Below are positions 8,079 to 13,820 of a stretch of 23,173 nt of DNA, piece by piece. The notes under the pieces were generated by a model that saw only the letters and a list, made by a program, of their open reading frames with translations, did not search any database and was not told where the DNA came from. Origin of the DNA: CAZCJU01 sp964562175 (GTDB lineage Bacteria > Bacillota > Clostridia > Oscillospirales > CAG-272); the NCBI GenBank assembly GCA_964562175.1, contig CAZLRV010000025.1, forward strand, positions 1 through 23,173, given 5' to 3'. The stretch's first letter is position 1, and every line of letters starts with the position of its first letter. The translations under genes and the position numbers were made by a program.

Positions 8079-9710
8079 ATGGCAAAAGAAATCATTTACG
8101 GTGCGGAAGCCAGAGCCGCTCTTCAAAGAGGCGTTGATAAGCTTTCCGACACGGTCAAGGTAACACTCGGACCCAAGGGCAGAAACGTGGTTCTCGATAA
8201 GAAATACGGCGCACCCCTTATAACCAATGACGGTGTTACGATAGCAAAGGACGTTGAGCTTGAGGACGCATTTGAAAACATGGGCGCTCAGCTCGTAAAA
8301 GAGGTCGCAACAAAGACCAACGATGCCGCAGGTGACGGCACAACGACCGCAACACTGCTTGCACAGGCTCTTATCAGAGAGGGAATGAAGAATGTTGCCG
8401 CAGGCGCAAACCCCATGGTACTTCGCAAGGGTATGGCAAAGGCTACGTCTAAGGCCGTTGAATGCCTTACCGCAAATTCAAAGAAGGTAAACGGAAGCGT
8501 TGATATAGCAAGAGTCGGCACAGTCTCCGCAGGAGATGAGATGATAGGTACGCTTATTGCCGATGCTATGGAAAAGGTTACCAGCGACGGCGTTATCACC
8601 GTTGAGGAATCAAAAAGCTCCGAGACATATTCCGAGGTCGTTGAGGGTATGCAATTCGATCGCGGCTACATCTCCCCCTATATGGTAACGGATACCGACA
8701 AAATGGAGGCTGTTATCGACGATGCTTATCTTCTTATCACTGATAAGAAGATATCCAATGTACAAGAGATACTGCCCTTGCTTGAGCAGATAGTACAATC
8801 GGGTAAGAAGCTCGTTATAATCGCAGAGGATATCGAGGGCGAGGCTCTCACAACGCTCATACTCAATAAGATAAGAGGCACTTTCACTTGTGTCGGCGTT
8901 AAGGCTCCGGGCTTCGGCGACAGAAGAAAAGAAATGCTTAAGGATATCGCCATCTTGACCGGCGGCGAGGTAATTTCCTCCGATATCGGACTTGAGCTGA
9001 AGGACGCAAGCGTTGAACAGCTCGGCCGTGCAAGACAGGTAAAGATAAATAAGGATAACACCATAATCGTTGACGGTATGGGCGACAAGGGCGAGATAAA
9101 GAGCCGTGTTGCACAGATCAGAGCCGCAATAGAGAATACAACGAGCGACTTTGACCGCGAAAAGCTGCAGGAAAGACTTGCAAAGCTTGCCGGCGGTGTT
9201 GCAGTTATCAAGGTAGGTGCGGCTACAGAGGTCGAGATGAAGGAGAAGAAGCTCCGTATCGAGGACGCTCTCAATGCAACAAAGGCGGCTGTCGAGGAAG
9301 GCATCATAGCCGGCGGCGGCGTTGCATATCTCAATGTTATATCCGAGGTCGAAAAGCTTCTTAAGACTACCGACGGCGACGAGAAAGTCGGCGTAAAGAT
9401 TGTTCTTAAGGCGCTTGAGGAGCCTATCCGTCAAATTGCCGCAAACGCAGGCTTTGAAGGCTCCGTAATAATAGATAAGATAAAGAACAGCAGAAAGGTT
9501 GGCTACGGCTTCGACGCATACAACGAAAAGTACGTTGATATGGTTGAGGCGGGAATAGTTGATCCTACCAAGGTAACACGCTCCGCACTTCAAAATGCAT
9601 CCTCTATCGCCGCTACGGTACTTACAACAGAAGTACTTGTCGCAGACAAGAAAGAGGAAGAACCCGCACCCACCGCAAACGCAGGCGCAGGCATGGGCGG
9701 AATGTATTGA
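8079..9710 (+). CDS. groEL: Chaperonin GroEL (Hsp60)
   Basis: The 543-residue protein is the ATP-driven cytosolic folding chaperonin. Visible signatures are TLGPKGRNVVLDKKYGAP near the N-terminus, the nucleotide-binding GDGTTTATLLAQAL and the apical-domain region. The chaperonin pattern AAVEEGIIAGGGVAYL is also present, and the C-terminal Gly/Met-rich tail ends GAGMGGMY. Length and features are those of a normal housekeeping GroEL. AGAGGT (8065-8070) precedes the ATG by 8 nt. Transcription should end at the strong hairpin at 9725-9753. Confidence 0.98.
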   Translation: MAKEIIYGAEARAALQRGVDKLSDTVKVTLGPKGRNVVLDKKYGAPLITNDGVTIAKDVELEDAFENMGAQLVKEVATKTNDAAGDGTTTATLLAQALIREGMKNVAAGANPMVLRKGMAKATSKAVECLTANSKKVNGSVDIARVGTVSAGDEMIGTLIADAMEKVTSDGVITVEESKSSETYSEVVEGMQFDRGYISPYMVTDTDKMEAVIDDAYLLITDKKISNVQEILPLLEQIVQSGKKLVIIAEDIEGEALTTLILNKIRGTFTCVGVKAPGFGDRRKEMLKDIAILTGGEVISSDIGLELKDASVEQLGRARQVKINKDNTIIVDGMGDKGEIKSRVAQIRAAIENTTSDFDREKLQERLAKLAGGVAVIKVGAATEVEMKEKKLRIEDALNATKAAVEEGIIAGGGVAYLNVISEVEKLLKTTDGDEKVGVKIVLKALEEPIRQIAANAGFEGSVIIDKIKNSRKVGYGFDAYNEKYVDMVEAGIVDPTKVTRSALQNASSIAATVLTTEVLVADKKEEEPAPTANAGAGMGGMY

Positions 9711-9724
9711 TCTCCCAAATACGC

Positions 9725-9753
9725 AAAAGCAGAGGCTTATAGCCTCTGCTTTT
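9725..9753. terminator. Rho-independent terminator, probably bidirectional
   Basis: A 12-bp perfect stem, AAAAGCAGAGGC / GCCTCTGCTTTT, encloses a 5-nt loop. It sits between the convergent groEL and the leftward hypothetical gene. Both strands end the stem with a short U run, so it can serve both. Confidence 0.9.
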
Positions 9754-9756
9754 ATG

Positions 9757-10569
9757 CTATTTGCAGCGTTTTGTGTCCTTTGCGGGCGGTGAAAACTCGT
9801 TTACGGGGAAGTCCATTCTGCGGAAAACGGTGCAGGGGTCATCGTCCGTAAAGCATTCGCATTCTTTTTCGGGTACGGAATACTCTGCGGCGTTAAGCAA
9901 ATACTGTTCCGGGCGTTCTATTCGCGTTACCGAGAAGAAGCCGAGCGAAACCGCAAGAATTTTTTCGCCATGCTCGCACAGTCCTCCGTTTATACGACGG
10001 CATATCACCTCGGGAATATCTCCGACCAGACAGCATATTTTTTTCGGTGCGTGCTTTTCGAGTATTCTTGTGTTCAATACCACCGGCGAGGCAACCTCAA
10101 AAACCGCCATAGGCAGATTTGTGGAGTGGCAAGGATCCGAATCGGGCAGGGAACGGCAGGAGCAGAAGCCATCCTCGTCGGGATCGGATTTGAAAATGGA
10201 TACGTTTCCTTGCGAGCCGAACAGCACAACTCTCTTATCTACTACAGCAACCCCTTCTATGATCTGTCTGTTTGACATACACACGCAAGCTTCAAACGTC
10301 ATTTTTACGTAAATTCTTATATCAATTTGATAGAATCCGTTATTAAACGGCACAGGCACGACGCTTATATGTGATGAAAGAATGCTTGCCGAACAGGTTC
10401 GTATATTCGTTGAATGCTCTATAACATCACGTCCGTATTCGGAAAGATATACCGGTACATCTTCAAAGCAGTCCTTGTCACGGCAAGAGTCGAGTATTCT
10501 GTAAGTATCTATATATGCAAGGTCCTGTTTCGGTGACGATGAACAGCAGGGTCCTCTGTTTTCTGACAT
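9757..10569 (-). CDS. Cysteine-rich conserved hypothetical protein
   Basis: This is a 270-residue protein of unknown function. It has no signal peptide and no transmembrane segment. Cysteines are abundant and often paired or clustered (PCC near the N-terminus; DSCRDKDC; CVC; CSC; CC; ECEC near the C-terminus). The N-terminal half reads as alternating beta strands (YIDTYRILDSCRDKDCFEDVPVYL, then YQIDIRIYVKMTFEACV). I recall this pattern from uncharacterised proteins of Oscillospiraceae genomes and find it loosely reminiscent of SPOCS-type spore coat/cortex domains. That resemblance is a weak inference and no function is assigned. The start is supported by AAAGGAAT, which lies inside an unusual nested inverted repeat (10578-10635). 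A CATATTATA box in the same region would fit a late-sporulation -10, weakly. Confidence 0.8.
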   Translation of the reverse strand: MSENRGPCCSSSPKQDLAYIDTYRILDSCRDKDCFEDVPVYLSEYGRDVIEHSTNIRTCSASILSSHISVVPVPFNNGFYQIDIRIYVKMTFEACVCMSNRQIIEGVAVVDKRVVLFGSQGNVSIFKSDPDEDGFCSCRSLPDSDPCHSTNLPMAVFEVASPVVLNTRILEKHAPKKICCLVGDIPEVICRRINGGLCEHGEKILAVSLGFFSVTRIERPEQYLLNAAEYSVPEKECECFTDDDPCTVFRRMDFPVNEFSPPAKDTKRCK

Positions 10570-10577
10570 AACAAATA

Positions 10578-10635
10578 ATTCCTTTCATAAAATACTGTAA
10601 AGAGAATTCTCTTTGCTATATAATATGAAAGGAAT
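10578..10635. repeat. Nested inverted repeat at the ribosome binding site of the cysteine-rich protein gene
   Basis: A perfect 16-bp palindrome AAAGAGAATTCTCTTT (10599-10614) sits exactly midway between 12-bp inverted arms ATTCCTTTCATA (10578-10589) and TATGAAAGGAAT (10624-10635), with 9 bp on each side. Read leftward, the arm nearer the gene contains the SD-like AAAGGAA, 9 nt before the ATG. A transcript entering from upstream could therefore fold the ribosome binding site into a stem. It could also be a DNA operator. Confidence 0.75.
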
Positions 10636-10665
10636 CATAATTTTGTTACTTTCCGTTGCTTTGAA

Positions 10666-11394
10666 TTAAACTATGGGCTTGATATAATCGCATGACGGTG
10701 TCTTGACGCCGCTTTGTGCGGGAGCTGCCCAAAGCACTGCGTTATATATTATACGCTGAATGTCCTTGTTATAATAAGACCTGCAGGTCTCGTGACCGGG
10801 TTGGAAATAGAATATCCTGCCCAGCCCTCTTAAGAAGCAACAACCGCTTCTGAATACGTTGCCATGCTCAAACCAGCTTGTGAATACCGTTGCATCGGGC
10901 GTGGGAATATAGAACGGCTCGCCGTACATTTCTTCATAAAGCTCAACATATTCGGGAATACCGGCGGCAATGGGGTGTGCCGGAGAGGTATTCCATAAAA
11001 GCTCGCGTTGCTCATCACCCCAAGAAAGTATACCGTTTGTACCGACAATTGAGTGAAAGGGCTTTGACATATGAGCGGAGTGAAGCGCAATAAAGCCCAT
11101 TCCGTCACGGTAAACACGGTCACGTATCTTTGCGACAAGTGTGTCGTTTACCTCATCATGAGCCATATGACCCCACCACAAAAGCACATCGGTCTTGTTA
11201 AGCACTTCATCGGGCAAGCCCTGCTCATCATCGTCAAGTGCGACAAGCGTTATTTCAAATCTGCCCTCGGTGTCAAGCTCCTTGAGAAACGATGCAATGA
11301 ATGCGTGCAAGCCGTCGGGGTATAATTTTTTGACTTCCTCAACGGTACGCTCGTGTCTGTATTCGTTCCATATCGTAACATTTAATTTTTTCAT
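10666..11394 (-). CDS. ThuA-like domain protein (class I glutamine amidotransferase-like fold)
   Basis: The 242-residue soluble protein matches the ThuA/trehalose-utilisation family. It starts KKLNVTIWNEYRHE, has VLLWWGHMAHDEV, then GFIALHSAHMSKPF and a C-terminal GRIFYFQPGHET. Family members have a flavodoxin/amidotransferase-like fold and are often linked to sugar metabolism, but the reaction of this one is unknown. I chose the ATG at 11394 because AAGGAG (11401-11406) stands 6 nt upstream. Longer in-frame starts would run into the promoter at 11432-11460. It is divergent from the amidohydrolase gene, which hints at shared control. Confidence 0.87.
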   Translation of the reverse strand: MKKLNVTIWNEYRHERTVEEVKKLYPDGLHAFIASFLKELDTEGRFEITLVALDDDEQGLPDEVLNKTDVLLWWGHMAHDEVNDTLVAKIRDRVYRDGMGFIALHSAHMSKPFHSIVGTNGILSWGDEQRELLWNTSPAHPIAAGIPEYVELYEEMYGEPFYIPTPDATVFTSWFEHGNVFRSGCCFLRGLGRIFYFQPGHETCRSYYNKDIQRIIYNAVLWAAPAQSGVKTPSCDYIKPIV

Positions 11395-11431
11395 ATCATT
11401 CTCCTTGTTCGACATATTATTCGCCAAATAA

Positions 11432-11460
11432 ATGATATCATAAATAGCGTGATATGTCAA
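11432..11460 (-). promoter_or_regulatory. SigA-type promoter of the ThuA-like gene
   Basis: On the minus strand TTGACA (11455-11460), a 17-bp spacer and TATCAT (11432-11437) lie about 38 bp upstream of the chosen start. They stand back to back with the rightward amidohydrolase promoter, 19 bp apart. Confidence 0.78.
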
Positions 11461-11479
11461 GAATATTTTTATTTTTTTC

Positions 11480-11508
11480 TTGCATATTTCAATAATCCAT
11501 TATATAAT
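11480..11508 (+). promoter_or_regulatory. SigA-type promoter of the amidohydrolase gene
   Basis: TTGCAT (11480-11485), a 17-bp spacer and a perfect TATAAT (11503-11508) lie 29 bp ahead of the amidohydrolase ATG. Confidence 0.78.
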
Positions 11509-11537
11509 TATATTGAGCAAGGCTCAGGAGGAAAACA

Positions 11538-12341
11538 ATGCTTATAGATTTTCACGCACACGCTTTTCCCGACAAGCTCGTACCGCGAGCAGTCGAGGGA
11601 CTTATGAAAAACGCAAATATCGTGCCTTTTTCCGACGGAAGTATAAAAGGACTTATAAATAAAATGGACACGTGGGGAGTAGATCGCTCCGTTATACTGA
11701 ATATTGCCACCAACCCACGTCAGCAGAATAACGTAAACGATTTTGCGCAGTATATAAACGATAATTATGATAGGCTCATCGCATTCGGCTCGGTAAATCC
11801 GTTTTCGGAGGACGTTGTCTGTGATGTATTCGATTTAAAAAAAAGAAATTTTCTCGGAATAAAGCTTCATCCCGATTATGTCGGACTTACACTTGACGAT
11901 AAAAAGTGTATGAAAGTGCTTGAGGCTGCCCAAGAGGCGGGGCTTATCGTAGTAATACATGCAGGCTACGACTTTATATCGCCGAATTTCATACATTCAA
12001 CACCCGATAGAATACTCAACGTATTAAAACAGCTGCCGAATCTAAAGCTCGTTGCGGCACATATGGGTTCAAATAAAATGTGGCGTGACGTGTTGAAAAA
12101 GCTGTGCGGACAAAACGTATATTTCGACACATCACTTTGCGCATACGATATTGAAAAAGAGCTTGCGGAGAGTATTATTAAAAATCATCCGTCTGACAAG
12201 ATACTTTTCGGCTCGGATATGCCTTGGTGCAGTGCGGCTTATACAAAGCTATTCATTGACTCACTTGACATTTCACAATCATTGAAGGAGAATATTTACC
12301 ACAAAAATGCGGAAAAACTCCTTTGGGGAGCTGAAGCATAA
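11538..12341 (+). CDS. TIM-barrel amidohydrolase (Amidohydro_2 family)
   Basis: The 267-residue protein belongs to the metal-dependent amidohydrolase/decarboxylase superfamily of the PF04909 type. Ligand motifs in order are DFHAHAFP at the N-terminus (HxH, residues 6 and 8), GIKLHPDY, VVIHAGYDF, LKLVAAHMGSNKMW and the C-terminal ILFGSDMPW with the conserved Asp. Hydrolysis or non-oxidative decarboxylation of a small carboxylic or cyclic amide substrate is typical of the family; the substrate is not evident. AGGAGG (11526-11531) precedes the ATG by 6 nt. The divergent ThuA-like gene suggests a small catabolic pair. Confidence 0.9.
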   Translation: MLIDFHAHAFPDKLVPRAVEGLMKNANIVPFSDGSIKGLINKMDTWGVDRSVILNIATNPRQQNNVNDFAQYINDNYDRLIAFGSVNPFSEDVVCDVFDLKKRNFLGIKLHPDYVGLTLDDKKCMKVLEAAQEAGLIVVIHAGYDFISPNFIHSTPDRILNVLKQLPNLKLVAAHMGSNKMWRDVLKKLCGQNVYFDTSLCAYDIEKELAESIIKNHPSDKILFGSDMPWCSAAYTKLFIDSLDISQSLKENIYHKNAEKLLWGAEA

Positions 12342-12364
12342 TTCCGTAAATCAAATGTGGAGCC

Positions 12365-12408
12365 GAGGTATTATTATACAAAATACAAATTTTGTATAAT
12401 AATACCTC
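12365..12408. repeat. Perfect 19-bp inverted repeat (hairpin)
   Basis: Arms at 12365-12383 and 12390-12408 are exactly complementary over 19 bp, running from GAGGTATTATTAT to ATAATAATACCTC, around a 6-nt loop. It follows the amidohydrolase stop by 23 bp, but no U run comes after it, so it is not a typical intrinsic terminator. Its right arm (TTTTGTATAATAAT) resembles the core of the ~80-bp repeats at 13296-13612. Confidence 0.85.
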
Positions 12409-12708
12409 CGAAATCCCACTTTGCCGCCCATATTCAGCAAGTGCAATTTGATATGATTCTCATATATTATGAATTATGCGGACGATCGAGCTTCATTGCA
12501 CCGATTCATCATCTTGATTTTTGTTATATCCTCAACGACAAATGCCGTGAAGCTCTATTGTCTGTGTTTTGTTTTTTACACAATTATACGTACAGCACCT
12601 TCAGTTTGTTTTTTTGCTTTTAATTCTTAATTGCAAGCCGAGCTTTAAGAATGTTTTCGGCAAATGCCTTTTTGAATTATTTTGTAAACTCACTCATCGT
12701 ATTCTATT
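12409..12708. other. AT-rich intergenic stretch with no supported gene
   Basis: No open frame here has a ribosome binding site or recognisable family features. An 88-codon frame (12357-12623) is low in complexity and crosses the hairpin. No tRNA, promoter or terminator of convincing quality was seen. Confidence 0.6.
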
Positions 12709-12906
12709 TACCTAAATCTGTAAATATGCCTTTCAAAGTCGGAGTGCGGTTAGTTGTCCATATTCTATCTTTTTACTTTCTCTTATAAATTATCGCAACG
12801 CATTTTTTACCTAAATCTGTAACGCCTTTCAAAGTCGGAACGTGATGTGTTGTCCGTATTTTCACTTTGCTTTCGCTTTTGAATTTGCGCACAGCACGTT
12901 GTCCCA
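12709..12906. repeat. Two-copy tandem repeat of about 99 bp
   Basis: TACCTAAATCTGTAA begins at 12709 and again at 12808. Each copy continues with GCCTTTCAAAGTCGGA and a diverged GTTGTCC-TATT block. The last third of each copy is only loosely similar (Thr/Tyr-like CTTTCTCTTATAAATT against CTTTCGCTTTTGAATT). The second copy runs straight into the MITE-like element at 12911. Confidence 0.75.
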
Positions 12907-13063
12907 TTGCTTCCTCAGAGCCACGCTTCCCCGGAGGGGACGGGAGGGGCGAAAAAAACCAATATACTATACTTGACTGCAAGTATTGTTATTATATAGT
13001 TTCTTATTTAGTATAGCTCAAAGAATACTGCGAATATTTTCGATATAATATTATTGAAATTAC

Positions 13064-13092
13064 TTGACAAATAAAATAGAATATGCTATTAT
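13064..13092 (+). promoter_or_regulatory. Strong SigA-type promoter inside the MITE-like element
   Basis: TTGACA (13064-13069), a 17-bp spacer and TATTAT (13087-13092) form a near-consensus promoter with no protein gene behind it. Transcription should start near 13099. Confidence 0.72.
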
Positions 13093-13098
13093 ATAAGC

Positions 13099-13213
13099 GT
13101 GGCGACGAGGAATTATTTCCAAGTCATATCACGTCCTATGTCCATGGGCGTAGCGCTTGCTACGCTTCGCTCGGCGTGGTAGCACGATAAAGCACGCATA
13201 TGCGTGCTTTTTT
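13099..13213 (+). ncRNA. Candidate small structured RNA (about 115 nt)
   Basis: A near-consensus promoter ends at 13092 and an intrinsic terminator ends at 13213, with no ribosome binding site plus ORF between them. Visible helices are GGAA/TTCC (about 13111-13122), the 7-bp hairpin GCGTAGC-GCTT-GCTACGC (13148-13165) and the terminator stem. It does not match 6S, SRP, tmRNA, RNase P or a riboswitch class that I recognise. Function and exact ends are unknown. It lies wholly inside the inverted-repeat element, so it may be the element's own transcript. Confidence 0.45.
13189..13213 (+). terminator. Intrinsic terminator of the candidate small RNA
   Basis: The palindromic stem AAAGCACGCAT/ATGCGTGCTTT ends in six T residues (13208-13213). 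The CACGC...GCGTG core is the same as the stem of the 22-bp hairpin repeats elsewhere in the window. Confidence 0.8.
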
Positions 13214-13295
13214 CGATACATACAAAATATTGTTTTCGCCCCTCCCGTCCCCTCCGGGGAAGCGTGGCTCTGAGGAATATAATGTCCCGAAGTGC

Positions 13296-13612
13296 CATGA
13301 CAAAAATTTTGTATAATTATGTTTTATAACTTTGCATTACATAAATTCTAAAATCAAAATAACATATTCCTGCTATCATAACAAGGATATAGTATAATTA
13401 TTTAACCGGTCTTCTCTTATCGCAGAGTTAAAATCGACGAATATCATAAACCAAACTGCCACAAAATATTGTATAATTATTTCACGCGATCTTGCATAGT
13501 ATAAAATGCAAAGACGATGAATAAGATATACCAAACCGCACCGCAAAAATATTGCATGATTATTCCGTCCGGCTTTACATATAATAAAATGTAAAATCAA
13601 TGTAAAAACAAG
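13296..13612. repeat. Four degenerate tandem repeats of about 80 bp
   Basis: A core near ACAAAATATTGTATAATTAT recurs with the GTATAATTAT box at 13311, 13392, 13471 and 13554 (GCATGATTAT in the last), giving spacings of 81, 79 and 83 bp. The third and fourth units contain small hairpins (CTTGCAT/ATGCAAAG; TTTACAT/ATGTAAA), and a CGAYGAATA-AYACCAAAC stretch links the second and third. The block ends just before the promoter of the riboswitch-ATPase unit. Confidence 0.65.
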
Positions 13613-13622
13613 TAAAATATGC

Positions 13623-13651
13623 TTGACAAGAAAAATCATTTGTGATAAGAT
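13623..13651 (+). promoter_or_regulatory. SigA-type promoter of the riboswitch-ATPase unit
   Basis: TTGACA (13623-13628), a 17-bp spacer and TAAGAT (13646-13651) lie so that transcription begins just ahead of the riboswitch P1 helix. Confidence 0.75.
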
Positions 13652-13666
13652 AATAATGTTAATAAT

Positions 13667-13760
13667 CCTATGAGGGAGTAATTTACGCAATACTGCGTCA
13701 GGTAGATCAACAGCCGAAGAATGAATCTTCTGGTTTATCTGTTAAAAAATGAGACTCATA
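13667..13760 (+). promoter_or_regulatory. yybP-ykoY family manganese riboswitch
   Basis: The leader shows the class layout. P1 pairs TATGAG (13669-13674) with CTCATA (13755-13760). The conserved GGGAGTA follows P1, a short hairpin ACGCA/TGCGT leads into the conserved GCGTCA, and GCCGAAG opens the second leg, paired with CTTCTGG. GAGAC precedes the closing P1 strand. The family binds Mn2+ and usually turns on exporters. The 3' P1 strand is shared with the terminator stem that follows, so metal-stabilised P1 would block termination (an ON switch). This matches the cation ATPase gene behind it. Confidence 0.82.
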
Positions 13761-13787
13761 CGTTCTTTTTGAATGTATGAGTTTTTT
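13754..13787 (+). terminator. Riboswitch-controlled intrinsic terminator
   Basis: ACTCATACGTTC (13754-13765) pairs with GAATGTATGAGT (13771-13782; one G-T pair) around a T-rich loop and is followed by a T run to 13787. The left arm overlaps the closing strand of riboswitch P1, making the two folds mutually exclusive. Confidence 0.85.
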
Positions 13788-13820
13788 AATTTATAAAATA
13801 ATAAATTCACGGAGTGAAAA

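Larger units (their letters stand above)
12911..13277. mobile_element. MITE-like element with 45-bp terminal inverted repeats
   Basis: The sequence at 12911-12955 (starting TTCCTCAGAGCCACGC, ending GGGAGGGGCGAAAA) is exactly the reverse complement of 13233-13277 over 45 bp. The G+C-rich arms enclose 277 bp of A+T-rich DNA. There is no transposase gene, so any movement would need one in trans. No clear target-site duplication flanks the arms. The inside holds a strong promoter, a structured region and a terminator (see the ncRNA entry). A giant hairpin or dispersed intergenic repeat is the alternative reading. Confidence 0.72.

Noticed and set aside
8610..9593. 327-codon minus-strand frame inside groEL
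   Set aside because: It is antisense to a complete, well-conserved groEL and is explained by groEL codon usage; no SD or family features.
12357..12623. 88-codon open frame after the amidohydrolase gene
   Set aside because: It has no ribosome binding site, starts inside the hairpin region, has a low-complexity aromatic-rich product and matches no recognised family.
12773..12982. 69-codon minus-strand frame
   Set aside because: It runs across the tandem ~99-bp repeat and into an inverted-repeat arm of the MITE-like element, so it is repeat-derived.
12905..13283. Target-site duplication at the MITE-like element
   Set aside because: The bases directly outside the arms (CATTGC on the left, TATAAT on the right) do not match.
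13113..13298. 61-codon minus-strand frame
   Set aside because: It lies antisense to the RNA candidate and through the right inverted arm; it has no ribosome binding site.
13376..13690. 104-codon minus-strand frame with internal repetition
   Set aside because: The repetition reflects the underlying ~80-bp DNA repeats. The frame is antisense to the ATPase promoter and riboswitch and has no SD.
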